Of a stretch of DNA of 64,000 bases, positions 35,138-44,342 are shown piece by piece; positions within the stretch are counted from its first letter, which is position 1; each line of letters opens with the position of its first letter. The DNA comes from Fimousia sp045616445 (GTDB lineage Bacteria; Bacillota; Clostridia; Lachnospirales; Lachnospiraceae). Under the pieces are notes generated by a model. That model did no database searches. It was not told where the DNA came from and saw only the letters and a program-made list of their open reading frames with translations. The translations under genes were made by a program, and so were the position numbers. Where the stretch lies: the NCBI GenBank assembly GCA_045616445.1, contig JAZLGR010000018.1:264726-328725 (forward strand). Direction: 5' to 3'.

Positions 35138-36904
35138 ATGTTCTATTCAGATGAAGTAGTGGAAGAAGTGCGCAGCAGTAATGACATTGTGGACGTGATC
35201 TCAAGCTATATTTCTTTAAAGAAAAAGGGCAGCTCTTATTTTGGTTTATGCCCGTTTCACAATGAGAAATCCCCATCCTTCTCTGTCAGCAGGGACAAGC
35301 AGATGTATTACTGCTTTGGATGCGGCGCAGGCGGTAGTGTGTACACCTTCCTGATGGAATATGAGAATATGACATTTCCGGAGGCAGTACAGGGACTGGC
35401 TGAACGTGCCGGCATTGAGCTGCCACAGCAGGAGATGAGCGCAGATGCGAGAAGAGATGCGGATGCCAAGGCAAGACTGCGGGAGATGAATAAATTGGCA
35501 GCCCAGTATTTTTACGTGCTGCTTCACAGAAACCGTGGACAGCGTGGCCTTGACTATTTCAAACAGCGTGGAATCACCGATGCAACCATCAAGCACTGGG
35601 GGCTTGGTTTTGCAGATATCTACCGGGACGATCTCTATCAGTTCTTAAAATCCAAAGGATATACGGATGAGGAGATGAAGGATTCCGGTCTGGTAGCCAT
35701 CGATGAAAAGCACGGCGGCAGCGATAAGTTCTGGAACCGTGTCATGTTCCCGATCATGGATGTGAACAACCGTGTTATCGGCTTTGGGGGACGTGTCATG
35801 GGGGATGGCAATCCAAAGTACTTAAACTCCCAGGAAACCAAGCTTTTTGATAAAAGCCGTAACTTATATGGTTTGAATTTTGCAAGAAAGAGCAGAAGGA
35901 AGGAGATCATCCTCTGTGAGGGCTACTTAGATGTCATCTCCATGCATCAGGCAGGCTTTGACAATGCAGTGGCATCTCTAGGAACCGCATTCACACCGGG
36001 ACACGGAATCTTGTTAAAGCGCTATACCGATAAGGTGATCATATCCTTTGACAGCGACGAAGCAGGTATCCGCGCGGCCAACCGTGCCATTCCGATCCTT
36101 CAGGAGGCGGGACTTTCCCTCCGGGTGCTTGATCTAAGCCCATATAAGGATCCCGATGAATTCATCAAGGGAGAGGGCATCGAGGCCATGGAACAGCGCA
36201 TCCGCGAAGCGAAGAGCAGCTTCATGTTCCAGATGGACCAGATTGCCAAGGGGTATGACCGTTCTGACCCACAGGAAAAGACCAAATGTGATCACGAGAT
36301 GGCCAAAAAGCTGTCGGAAATTGAAGATCCATTAGAGCGTGCCAACTATATTGATGCGGTGGCAAGACAGTATCAGATTTCTGGCAAGCAGCTCGATTCT
36401 CTTGTGACCAGCTACGGCACCCAGAATTACATGAAGAAGAAACAGGAACCGGAAATTCCGGTTGCCAGAAAAAACAGAAGGGAATCCATTGAGGAGTCCA
36501 AGAAACAGCCACAGAAGTTACTGCTTACCTGGCTGGTCAACGAGCCAGTATTATTTGCCCGGTTAGAAGGAATTATTGGACCGGAGGATTTCTTGGAACC
36601 ACTCTATCACAGTGTGGCAATCTTAATGTTTGAGCAGTATGAGAGGGATGGATTCGTCTCTCCGGCACCAATCATCAACCAGTTTGTGGACTCTGAGGAT
36701 CAGATGAAGGTCGCAGGGCTGTTCAACACCAAATTAAAGTATGCACCGCTGCCTGAAGACAATAATAAAGCGATTACCGATGTGGTAAGAAAGGTGAAGC
36801 AGGCAAGCGTTGAATATAAGATGAGCCATTCCAATGACATCTTAGAATGGCAGAATTTCATTAACGAAAAAGCGAGTATCAGAAAAATCATGATTGAGCT
36901 TTAG
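35138..36904 (+). CDS. dnaG: DNA primase
   Basis: The 588-residue primase has the N-terminal CHC2 zinc finger (CPFHNEKSPSF...CFGCGAGG, about residues 40-65), the catalytic core with the TOPRIM motifs EGYLDVISMHQAG and SFDSDEAG, and a C-terminal helicase-binding domain. It synthesises RNA primers at the fork. The ATG at 35138 is preceded by a perfect AAGGAGGT site. rpoD starts 16 bases after its stop, giving the classic dnaG-rpoD pair. Confidence 0.97.
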   Translation: MFYSDEVVEEVRSSNDIVDVISSYISLKKKGSSYFGLCPFHNEKSPSFSVSRDKQMYYCFGCGAGGSVYTFLMEYENMTFPEAVQGLAERAGIELPQQEMSADARRDADAKARLREMNKLAAQYFYVLLHRNRGQRGLDYFKQRGITDATIKHWGLGFADIYRDDLYQFLKSKGYTDEEMKDSGLVAIDEKHGGSDKFWNRVMFPIMDVNNRVIGFGGRVMGDGNPKYLNSQETKLFDKSRNLYGLNFARKSRRKEIILCEGYLDVISMHQAGFDNAVASLGTAFTPGHGILLKRYTDKVIISFDSDEAGIRAANRAIPILQEAGLSLRVLDLSPYKDPDEFIKGEGIEAMEQRIREAKSSFMFQMDQIAKGYDRSDPQEKTKCDHEMAKKLSEIEDPLERANYIDAVARQYQISGKQLDSLVTSYGTQNYMKKKQEPEIPVARKNRRESIEESKKQPQKLLLTWLVNEPVLFARLEGIIGPEDFLEPLYHSVAILMFEQYERDGFVSPAPIINQFVDSEDQMKVAGLFNTKLKYAPLPEDNNKAITDVVRKVKQASVEYKMSHSNDILEWQNFINEKASIRKIMIEL

Positions 36905-36920
36905 AAGGAGAAAAGAACGT

Positions 36921-38138
36921 ATGAAGAATACAGACGACAGAATGCTGGTATTTACTCAGAAGTTAGAAGAACTTGTGGAATACGGTAAAAAACATAAGAA
37001 TATGATCGAATTCGAACAGGTTCAGAAGATATTTGAAGGATTTGAGCTGACTCCGGATTTAGAAGAATCCATCAGTGCCTACTTAGAAGAAAAGGGCATT
37101 GATATGTTAAAGATTACAGAGGAAGACGACGATCTTGCTTCTGAAGTAGAAGACGATAGCAATGAAGATATTGATCTCTATGTTCCTGACACAGTGAGCA
37201 TTGAGGACCCGGTACGTATGTACTTAAAGGAAATCGGTAAGGTTCCACTGCTTAATGCAGAGCAGGAGAAAGAGCTTGCCAAAGCAATGGAAGCAGGAAT
37301 CAAAGCCCAGGAAGAAGTGGAACGTCTCGAAGAGCTTCTCTCCATGGCAACAGAAGAACAGAAGGTTGTATACGAAGCTGACCTTGCAACTGCAAGACGT
37401 CAGGTGAAGCTTGGCGAAGACTCCAAGAAGAAGCTTGCAGAAGCCAACCTTCGATTAGTAGTAAGTATCGCAAAGCGTTATGTAGGCCGTGGTATGTTAT
37501 TCCTTGACTTAATTCAGGAAGGTAACTTAGGCCTCATCAAAGCCGTTGAAAAGTTTGATTACGACAAGGGATTCAAGTTCTCCACCTATGCAACATGGTG
37601 GATCCGTCAGGCAATCACAAGAGCCATCGCTGACCAGGCAAGAACCATCCGTATCCCTGTTCATATGGTAGAAACAATCAACAAGTTAATCCGTGTTTCC
37701 CGTCAGTTATTACAGGAATTAGGCCGCGAACCAACTCCGGAAGAAATCGCTGAAGAGATGAACATGCCGGTAGAACGTGTTCGCGAAATCTTAAAGATTT
37801 CCCAGGAACCAGTATCTTTAGAGACTCCAATCGGGGAAGAGGAAGACAGCCATTTAGGTGACTTCATCCAGGATGATAATGTGCCAGTGCCTGCAGAAGC
37901 AGCTGCATTTACCTTATTAAAAGAACAGTTAGTGGAAGTGCTCGGCACCTTAACTGAAAGAGAACAGAAAGTATTATGTTTACGTTTCGGTTTAGAAGAC
38001 GGCCGTGCACGTACTCTCGAAGAAGTTGGTAAGGAATTCAACGTAACAAGAGAACGTATCCGTCAGATCGAAGCGAAAGCACTTCGTAAGCTTCGTCATC
38101 CAAGCCGCAGCCGTAAATTAAAGGACTATTTAGACTAG
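36921..38138 (+). CDS. rpoD: Primary sigma factor SigA/RpoD
   Basis: The 405-residue sigma factor contains region 1.1 with an acidic stretch, region 1.2 (DPVRMYLKEIGKVPLL), the core region 2 (FLDLIQEGNLGLIKAVEKFDY and FSTYATWWIRQAI), region 3 and the C-terminal region 4 helix-turn-helix (TLEEVGKEFNVTRERIRQIEAKALRKLRHPSR). It directs housekeeping transcription, consistent with the TTGACA/TATAAT-like promoters seen across the window. The start at 36921 follows AAGGAG. It lies in an operon with dnaG and trmK. Confidence 0.98.
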   Translation: MKNTDDRMLVFTQKLEELVEYGKKHKNMIEFEQVQKIFEGFELTPDLEESISAYLEEKGIDMLKITEEDDDLASEVEDDSNEDIDLYVPDTVSIEDPVRMYLKEIGKVPLLNAEQEKELAKAMEAGIKAQEEVERLEELLSMATEEQKVVYEADLATARRQVKLGEDSKKKLAEANLRLVVSIAKRYVGRGMLFLDLIQEGNLGLIKAVEKFDYDKGFKFSTYATWWIRQAITRAIADQARTIRIPVHMVETINKLIRVSRQLLQELGREPTPEEIAEEMNMPVERVREILKISQEPVSLETPIGEEEDSHLGDFIQDDNVPVPAEAAAFTLLKEQLVEVLGTLTEREQKVLCLRFGLEDGRARTLEEVGKEFNVTRERIRQIEAKALRKLRHPSRSRKLKDYLD

Positions 38139-38147
38139 GATTTGTTT

Positions 38148-38858
38148 ATGGAATTATCGAAGCGTTTGACAATGATAGCAGATATGGTGAGTGCCCAAAG
38201 CCGCGTGGCAGATATCGGCACCGACCATGGTTTTATTCCAATCAAGCTTGTCAGCGAAGGCAAATGTCCCTGTGCCATTGCCATGGACGTGGGGAAGGGT
38301 CCACTTGCACGCGCGGTGGAGCACATAGCAGGATGCGGCCTTAGCGACCGCATAGAGTGCCGTCTTTCAGACGGATATGAGAAGTTAGAAGCAGGAGAAG
38401 CAGATTCCACCGTCATCGCCGGAATGGGCGGTGGATTGATGGTGCGCATCTTAGAAGCCGGAGATACCAGAGGGGTACTTACGAAGGAACTGATCCTAAG
38501 TCCCCATTCTGAATGGCATAAAGTGAGACACTTCTTACATAATCACGGCTATGCCATCGAAGAAGAGCGCATGCTCTTTGAGGAAGGCAAGTATTATGTG
38601 GCCATCCGTGCAGAGTTTGCAGGTGATCAGGCCGAATCAGAGGCCATGGATGCGGTGGAGGAAGCCTTCGGTCCGGATTTACTAACTAAGAAGGATTCGG
38701 TGCTTTATGACTATCTTATATTTATGAAAAACCGCTATGAGAAGATTTTTCACAGCTTAGCTGGCAATGAATCTGCATCTGCCAGAGAACGAAGTGCAGA
38801 GATTATAAAGGATTTAGATTTGATCAAAGGAGCGTTGGCCCGTTATGAAACTATGTGA
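38148..38858 (+). CDS. trmK: tRNA (adenine22-N1)-methyltransferase TrmK
   Basis: The 236-residue class I SAM methyltransferase has motif I in VADIGTDHGFIPIKLV and the conserved AGMGGGLMVRILEAG segment of the TrmK/YqfN family, followed by a C-terminal coiled helix pair. TrmK methylates A22 in tRNA D-arms of Gram-positives. The ATG at 38148 is preferred over a TTG 6 bases upstream. It lies directly after rpoD and overlaps the Nif3 gene by 14 bases, the standard Firmicutes order. Confidence 0.93.
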   Translation: MELSKRLTMIADMVSAQSRVADIGTDHGFIPIKLVSEGKCPCAIAMDVGKGPLARAVEHIAGCGLSDRIECRLSDGYEKLEAGEADSTVIAGMGGGLMVRILEAGDTRGVLTKELILSPHSEWHKVRHFLHNHGYAIEEERMLFEEGKYYVAIRAEFAGDQAESEAMDAVEEAFGPDLLTKKDSVLYDYLIFMKNRYEKIFHSLAGNESASARERSAEIIKDLDLIKGALARYETM

Positions 38859-39627
38859 TTTAATGGAGCTTCTTGAAGCATTTGCTCCCAACAGATATGC
38901 CTGTTCCTGGGACAATGTGGGCCTTTTGGTAGGACGCAGGAATCAGGACATTCAGAAAGTGATCGTTGCCCTGGATGCAACCAATGAAGTGGTGGCACGT
39001 GCCATCGAAGAAGGGGCAGATCTCATTGTAACCCATCATCCTATGATCTTTTCCAACATGAAAAGGGTCAATGACGACAATTTCCTTGGAACGAAGATCA
39101 TGGATCTGATTGAAAACCACATTGCAGAATATGCCATGCATACCAACTTCGATGTGATCGGTATGGCAGACCTTGCAGGCCGTATCCTTGGATTTCCAGA
39201 GGATGCAGCTGTATTCGAAGTGACAGCATGTGAGGACGGGAAGGAAGAAGGCATCGGCCGTATGGCAGAGCTTTCCCAGGAGATGTCTTTACAGGAATGT
39301 GCAGAGTATGTAAAAGAAGCCTTAAAGCTTGACAATGTATTGCTTTTTGGCGACGAAACCAAAAAAGTGAAGAAGGTAGTCATCTCTCCAGGTTCTGGAC
39401 GCAGTATGTTTGAGCTTGCAGCAGCCCAGGGTGCAGATGTATTGATTACCGGTGATATCGGTCATCATGAGGGTCTTGATGCCATGGATATGGGATTATC
39501 CATCATCGATGCCGGCCATTATGGTACCGAATATATATTTATTGATTATGTGACTGAGTTCCTTCAGAAGGAAACCGACCTTACTGTTATCCCAGTGAAG
39601 TCCGGCAGTCCATATAAAGTGATCTAA
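38845..39627 (+). CDS. Nif3-like dinuclear metal-centre protein
   Basis: The 260-residue protein has the Nif3/YqfO fold with the metal-binding VTHHPMIF motif near residues 64-71, YAMHTNFDV and the C-terminal GDIGHHEGLDAMDMG histidines. It forms hexamers with a di-iron or di-zinc site; GTP cyclohydrolase-like and regulatory roles have been suggested for relatives, with no settled function. It lacks the PII-like insert present in Bacillus YqfO. Its start lies within trmK. Confidence 0.92.
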   Translation: MKLCDLMELLEAFAPNRYACSWDNVGLLVGRRNQDIQKVIVALDATNEVVARAIEEGADLIVTHHPMIFSNMKRVNDDNFLGTKIMDLIENHIAEYAMHTNFDVIGMADLAGRILGFPEDAAVFEVTACEDGKEEGIGRMAELSQEMSLQECAEYVKEALKLDNVLLFGDETKKVKKVVISPGSGRSMFELAAAQGADVLITGDIGHHEGLDAMDMGLSIIDAGHYGTEYIFIDYVTEFLQKETDLTVIPVKSGSPYKVI

Positions 39628-39674
39628 TTATACGTGATCTAACAAAAATGATCTAATAGAGAAAGGAGCATGCT

Positions 39675-41324
39675 ATGAAAGATGTAAAAGTTGCAGGCAG
39701 AGCCGTTACCATAGACGGAGATATGACCTATGATGATTTGAGAAAGCAGATCGGTCTTCCCGATTCTATTCTGCTTGCTGAAGCGAATTACCGCTTAAGA
39801 GAGCTGAATCAGCCGGTGCTTGACGGTGATGACATTACATTTATGGATATGTACTATGCTCCGGGATACCGCACTTATACAAGAAGTGCCAATTTATTAT
39901 TTTATACTGCAATTTATGAGGTGCTTGGGGAAGAAGGAGTCAACAAGATCATCAATGCCCACAACGTAGGCAACGCATTCTACTATGCATATACCCATAC
40001 TGATCAGCCATTGACAAATGAACTGATTCAGAAGATTGAATACTGCATGAGAGAGATGGTGAAGAAGGATCTCCCAATCCGCAAATGTACCATGCCGACC
40101 ATTAAGGCTATCGCTTACTTTAAAGAAACTGGCCGTGAGGACAAAGTAAAGCTCTTAAATTACCGTCGTACATCCACTGTAAACCTTTATCAGATTGGCG
40201 ATTACATGGACTATTATTATGGCTATATGGTACCAAATACGGGCCGTATCAAGAGCTTTTCATTAAAGATGGAAGGCAGATATATTGTCTTGACCCTTCC
40301 GAAGAAGTCAGCGACTGAGGAGCTTTCAGAAAGCATTCCACAGCCAAAGCTGTTACATGTGTTGGAAACCTCCAAGCAGTGGTCCAAGACCTTAGAGGTT
40401 GCCCACGTTGGCGATATTAATAATAAGATCGCAAGTGGAGACATCCACGAGCTGGTGCTTGTTCAGGAAGCCCTCCAGGAGAATCTCCTCAGTAAGATTG
40501 CAGAACAGATCGTGACAGAAGGCAAGAGAATCGTCTTGATTGCCGGACCATCCTCATCTGGTAAGACAACATTCTCCAATCGATTATCCATTCAGCTTAA
40601 GGTTCACGGACTGCATCCACATCCAATTGCCATGGATGATTTCTTCTGTGACAGAGAGAAGTGTCCGAAGCTTCCAAACGGAGAATATGATTTTGAGAGC
40701 ATCGAATGTATGGACATTCCGCTGTTTAACGAATGTATGTTAAGCCTGTTGAATGGCGAAGAAGTGGTGATGCCATATTATGACTTCCTGACAGGAAAGA
40801 GCATGCGCCACAGCAAGCCGATGAAGATTGGCGAGAGTGATGTCCTGATTATCGAGGGAATCCACGGGCTCAATGAGAAGATGAGTGAGCTTCTGCCACA
40901 GGATGCCAAATATAAGATCTATGTCAGTGCTCTCTCACAGCTGAGCATTGACTTACACAACCGCATTCCAACCACAGATGGACGTCTCCTTCGCAGAATC
41001 GTCCGCGATGCGAGACTGCGTGGATATGATGCCAGAGAGACCATTCACCGCTGGCCATCTGTCCGTGAGGGAGAAGAACAGAATATCTTCCCATTCCAGG
41101 AGGAAGCAGATGTGATGTTCAACTCTGCGCAGGTATACGAATTTGCGGTACTGAAGCAATACGCAGAACCATTATTATTTGCAGTGCCAAGAAACTGTCC
41201 GGAATATAAGGAAGCCAAGAGACTGCTGAAATTCCTGGACTATTTCCTGAATATCAATGCAGATGATATTCCAATTCATTCCATCGTGAGAGAATTTATT
41301 GGCGGAGGCTGTTTTAAGGTGTGA
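39675..41324 (+). CDS. Nucleoside (uridine) kinase-like protein with TGS domain
   Basis: The 549-residue protein starts with a TGS-like domain (about residues 1-65) and a threonyl-tRNA-synthetase-like second domain (HNVGNAFYYAYTHTDQ...). It ends with a P-loop kinase domain containing GPSSSGKTTFSNRLS at about residues 293-307 and IEGIHGLNE. The architecture matches the long phosphoribulokinase/uridine kinase proteins common in Clostridia. The uridine kinase activity is inferred from the kinase domain only. A GAAAGGAG site precedes the ATG, and the rnpB promoter overlaps its 3' flank. Confidence 0.88.
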   Translation: MKDVKVAGRAVTIDGDMTYDDLRKQIGLPDSILLAEANYRLRELNQPVLDGDDITFMDMYYAPGYRTYTRSANLLFYTAIYEVLGEEGVNKIINAHNVGNAFYYAYTHTDQPLTNELIQKIEYCMREMVKKDLPIRKCTMPTIKAIAYFKETGREDKVKLLNYRRTSTVNLYQIGDYMDYYYGYMVPNTGRIKSFSLKMEGRYIVLTLPKKSATEELSESIPQPKLLHVLETSKQWSKTLEVAHVGDINNKIASGDIHELVLVQEALQENLLSKIAEQIVTEGKRIVLIAGPSSSGKTTFSNRLSIQLKVHGLHPHPIAMDDFFCDREKCPKLPNGEYDFESIECMDIPLFNECMLSLLNGEEVVMPYYDFLTGKSMRHSKPMKIGESDVLIIEGIHGLNEKMSELLPQDAKYKIYVSALSQLSIDLHNRIPTTDGRLLRRIVRDARLRGYDARETIHRWPSVREGEEQNIFPFQEEADVMFNSAQVYEFAVLKQYAEPLLFAVPRNCPEYKEAKRLLKFLDYFLNINADDIPIHSIVREFIGGGCFKV

Positions 41325-41330
41325 TAATCC

Positions 41331-41359
41331 TTGCCAGCCGTCCACAGTTATGATAGAAT
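41331..41359 (+). promoter_or_regulatory. Promoter of rnpB
   Basis: TTGCCA (41331-41336) and an extended -10 TGATAGAAT (41351-41359) are spaced by 17 bases, placing the start at about 41366, at the first base pair of the RNA. Confidence 0.8.
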
Positions 41360-41366
41360 ATATATT

Positions 41367-41706
41367 CGAGTCAGACAAATGGTCGCGCCGGAGCTTGCTC
41401 CGGTGAGGAAAGTCCGGGCTTCACAGGGCAGGATGCCGGATAACGTCCGGTGGGAGTGATCCCAAGGCCAGTGCAACAGAGATAAACCGCGTAAGATTTC
41501 TTACGTAAGGGTGGAAAGGCGAGGTAAGAGCTCACCGCCTGGCTGGTAACAGGCAGGGCACATGTAAACCCCATCCGAAGCAAGACCAAATAGAAAACGA
41601 TGGCTTGCCCGGCTAGTTTTCAGGTAGGTCGCTTGAGCTTACTGGCGACAGTAAGTCGAGACAGATGATCATTCAACGACATAACCCGGCTTATCGTTTG
41701 GCTCGA
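41367..41706 (+). ncRNA. rnpB: RNase P RNA
   Basis: This is the catalytic RNA of RNase P, which trims the 5' leader of pre-tRNAs. The universal core is visible: GAGGAAAGTCCGGGCT near the 5' end (CR-I), the ACAGAGA-like GCAACAGAGATAAACCGC segment, GGTAAGAGCTCACCG, and the 3' conserved AGACAGATGATC...ACATAACCCGGCTTA. The ends pair (CGAGTCA with TGGCTCG plus AAA/TTT) to form P1. It is about 340 bases long. A small reverse frame inside it is not a gene. Confidence 0.95.
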
Positions 41707-41763
41707 TGATCTTTTAACTAAGATACTATCTTTTCTTGCTGATGAAGATAGAACAAAACATAC

Positions 41764-41802
41764 AAAAAAGCTGTCATAGATGTCTATGACAGCTTTTTTA
41801 TG
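41764..41802 (+). terminator. Terminator downstream of rnpB
   Basis: A long stem AAAAAGCTGTCATAGA with TCTATGACAGCTTTTTT is A-rich on the left and T-rich on the right, so it could work in both directions. Confidence 0.85.
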
Positions 41803-41820
41803 CAGTCGAATTAACATATA

Positions 41821-41850
41821 TTGACATTGATAGTTAAATAAAGTTATAAT
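41821..41850 (+). promoter_or_regulatory. Promoter of the AbiE-type operon
   Basis: A consensus TTGACA (41821-41826) and consensus TATAAT (41845-41850) are spaced by 18 bases, about 50 bases before the antitoxin start. Confidence 0.8.
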
Positions 41851-41902
41851 CTAATAACAAGAGTTAAACTTGAGAGTAAAATTATGTTATTAGGAGGTAT
41901 GT

Positions 41903-42520
41903 ATGCTTTATAGATATTTAGTAGAGAATTATATGCCGAATGAACCTATTTTCGTATCAGACATCAGTCTTCCGGTTACAGATGTGAATTTACGACAGAT
42001 GTTTAAAGTGTTATGTGACTCGGGAAAGATTACAAGATTTGAAAAAGGGGTTTATTATATTCCAAAAGAAAGTAGATTAAAGGGAGGAGTACCCCTTGGA
42101 GCAGATACGGTAGCAAAATATAAGTATATTTCCCGAAATGGAAAAATAGATGGATATTATTCAGGCTATACTTTTGCAAATCAATTAGGTGTTACTACGC
42201 AGGTTCCATATGTATTAGAGATTGTATCAAATAATGCAAGTGCAAAAGTGAGAGAAGTGAATTTGCAGGGAAGACGAGTACTATTGCGAAAGGCGAAAGT
42301 ACCTGTGAATGAGGATAACTACAAAGTATTGCAATTCCTTGATTTTCTGAAAGATGTTGAACTATATTCGGATTATAATGATGCATTATGCAGACGAATC
42401 AGAAAGTATGTTCTTGATGAAAGAATCAGAAAATCAGAAGTTGATCAATATATCAAACAGTATCCCGATAAGATTTTTCGATATATATATGATATGAGGT
42501 TATATGATGTTTTTGCATAA
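41903..42520 (+). CDS. AbiEi-like antitoxin/DUF6088-type regulator
   Basis: The 205-residue protein has an N-terminal winged-helix region (about residues 1-60, ending in FEKGVYYIPK) and a C-terminal domain with GYYSGYTFANQLGVTTQVPYVLEIVSN, as in AbiEi-type antitoxins and DUF6088 proteins. AbiEi antitoxins bind their own promoter and counter the nucleotidyltransferase toxin without direct contact (type IV behaviour). It overlaps the toxin gene by 17 bases. Base composition is more AT-rich than the flanking housekeeping genes, fitting acquisition by transfer. Confidence 0.75.
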   Translation: MLYRYLVENYMPNEPIFVSDISLPVTDVNLRQMFKVLCDSGKITRFEKGVYYIPKESRLKGGVPLGADTVAKYKYISRNGKIDGYYSGYTFANQLGVTTQVPYVLEIVSNNASAKVREVNLQGRRVLLRKAKVPVNEDNYKVLQFLDFLKDVELYSDYNDALCRRIRKYVLDERIRKSEVDQYIKQYPDKIFRYIYDMRLYDVFA

Positions 42521-43412
42521 TGATAGAGAATTGTTTCATGATGTTGTCGTTGCTACCGCAGAAAAAGAACATAGACCAGTGTCTATTATTGAGAAAGACT
42601 ATTATGTCACTATGATATTGAAACTATTGGCACAGTATGAACCAGAGTGCGTCTTCAAAGGTGGAACATCCTTGTCAAAGTGTCATCATGTAATTGATCG
42701 ATTTTCAGAAGATATCGATATTACGTTTTCGAACAAGTTAACTCAGGGACAACGAAAGAAACTCAAGAATGATGTGGTAGATCATATTAGCAAGATTCTG
42801 GAATTACCAATTTCTAACTGGAATGAAACGAGAAGCAGACGTGATTACAATTGTTATCATTTTGATTACGAACCAGTTGAAGGGAAATTAGAACAGAGTT
42901 TATATCCTGGCGTCAAAATGGAAATAGCATTAGGATCGATTGCTTTTCCAACAGTAAGATTGCCAGTGGATAGCTATATTTTTCGATATTTAAAACATGA
43001 GAATATGGATATAGTTGAAGAATTTGGCCTTGAACCATTTGAGATGAATATTCAAAGTTTGGAGAGAACATTTGTAGATAAAGTGTTTGCTATCTGCGAT
43101 TATTATTTGAATGGACAAACAAAAGGGCATTCAAGACATATTTATGATTTATATATGTTGTTACCATATATGGATTTAAATGAGAAGTTTAAACTATTAA
43201 TAAAAGAAGTTAGAATGCACAGAGCGAATATGAGTATTTGCCCTTCCGCTCAGGAAGGAGTATCCATTTCGAAATTGTTGGAAGAGATTGTTGTAAAAGA
43301 TATTTATAAAAATGATTATAAAGAAGTGACAACATTTTTTCAGAATGAGCCTTTGAAATATGAAGTTGCAATTAGTGCGATTAATAAAATAATGACAGCA
43401 GATTTATTCTAA
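42504..43412 (+). CDS. AbiEii/AbiGii-family nucleotidyltransferase toxin
   Basis: The 302-residue protein contains the AbiEii nucleotidyltransferase motifs: VFKGGTSLSK at about residues 51-60 and RFSEDIDITF at about 68-77, with a later conserved RTFVDKVFAICDYYLNG and HSRHIYDLYML. Toxins of this family transfer nucleotides to tRNA acceptor ends or other targets and block phage or growth. It is translated with the overlapping antitoxin gene. A second ATG 3 bases on is equally possible. A terminator follows. Confidence 0.85.
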   Translation: MMFLHNDRELFHDVVVATAEKEHRPVSIIEKDYYVTMILKLLAQYEPECVFKGGTSLSKCHHVIDRFSEDIDITFSNKLTQGQRKKLKNDVVDHISKILELPISNWNETRSRRDYNCYHFDYEPVEGKLEQSLYPGVKMEIALGSIAFPTVRLPVDSYIFRYLKHENMDIVEEFGLEPFEMNIQSLERTFVDKVFAICDYYLNGQTKGHSRHIYDLYMLLPYMDLNEKFKLLIKEVRMHRANMSICPSAQEGVSISKLLEEIVVKDIYKNDYKEVTTFFQNEPLKYEVAISAINKIMTADLF

Positions 43413-43417
43413 ATAAC

Positions 43418-43447
43418 AAATGCTCCGCAACCACTGCGGAGCATTTT
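43418..43447. terminator. Bidirectional terminator between the AbiE operon and the solute-binding gene
   Basis: A perfect 12-bp stem (AAATGCTCCGCA with TGCGGAGCATTT) has an ACCAC loop, T-runs on the plus side and AT-rich sequence on the minus side. It can end both converging transcripts. Confidence 0.85.
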
Positions 43448-43473
43448 AATTGTGCAAAAAACTCTACTAAATT

Positions 43474-44331
43474 CTAATAATTAATCTCTTCAATTACCAC
43501 ATTCACAGCCTTAATGAGACCTTCGTCTGATTTATTGGCAGCAGCGCCGTATTTCTGTTCAGAGAAGCGGTCTGGAAGAATGGTAAGAGTATCGTCAAGA
43601 TAACCGTTTAAGATGCTTGTATCAACGGCAAATGCATCGATTTCGCCCTTCTTTAATGCCTTATAAAGCTCTTTGTAAGTTGCAAAGTTCATAAAGCGAG
43701 GGGAAATCTCGTATTTGTTCTGGTCGATGTAGGCAAGCATGTGTGCTCTTGTATCAGCACTCTGTGCAACACCGACATTCTTACCATCTAATTTGGTAAT
43801 GGAAGTGATGGCAGAAGATCCTAAGCTTTCTGTGTCAGCCTTGGATTTCTTCACCATGATACCAATGTAGTCAGAGAAGTAGGAATCGGAGAAAGCGAAC
43901 ATCTCCTGACGTTCCGGTGTGATGGTGAAGGTGGCGATGACTAAGTCAACGGTATCTTCAACCAGTAAAGTAGAACGGTTTTCTACGGTTGCCTGAACGA
44001 ATTCTACCAGGTTATCGGATTTTGCTTCGTCCACAGTGGTATCAAAAATCTTAGCGGCAATCTGATAGGAAAGGTCGATCTCTTTACCAGAGTATTCTTT
44101 TGTTTCCTGATCATAGTAACCGAAGCCTGGAACGTCAGTCTTAACGCCAACGATTAACTGTCCACGGTCAATGATTGCCTGAATATCGTCTGTGATTTCA
44201 ATGGAATAATCCTTTTCACCCTGTGCATCAGAGGAAGCGGAATCTTCCTTATTCTGGCTGCATCCGGTGAGCAGGCAGAAAGAACAACAAAGAATCAGGA
44301 TGAGGGCCAGAAGAGATTTCATCTTTTTCAT
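43474..44331 (-). CDS. Family 3 solute-binding lipoprotein (amino-acid type)
   Basis: The 285-residue protein has a lipoprotein signal (LLTGCSQ, lipid-modified Cys at about residue 24) and a periplasmic-binding fold of the SBP_bac_3 family: GQLIVGVKTDVPGFGYYD, EYSGKEIDLSYQIA and VDLVIATFTITPERQEMFAFSDSY. Such proteins usually feed polar amino acids to ABC importers, but no permease or ATPase is near. Instead it follows a DAACS symporter gene by 11 bases, in an operon that is divergent from a two-component system. It may act as a co-sensor or as a capture subunit. Its RBS, AGGAGGTG, is strong. Confidence 0.85.
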   Translation of the reverse strand: MKKMKSLLALILILCCSFCLLTGCSQNKEDSASSDAQGEKDYSIEITDDIQAIIDRGQLIVGVKTDVPGFGYYDQETKEYSGKEIDLSYQIAAKIFDTTVDEAKSDNLVEFVQATVENRSTLLVEDTVDLVIATFTITPERQEMFAFSDSYFSDYIGIMVKKSKADTESLGSSAITSITKLDGKNVGVAQSADTRAHMLAYIDQNKYEISPRFMNFATYKELYKALKKGEIDAFAVDTSILNGYLDDTLTILPDRFSEQKYGAAANKSDEGLIKAVNVVIEEINY

Positions 44332-44342
44332 AGGAGCACCTC

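Noticed and set aside
41371..41817. Small minus-strand frames within and after rnpB
   Set aside because: The bases are fully explained by the conserved RNase P RNA core and its terminator.
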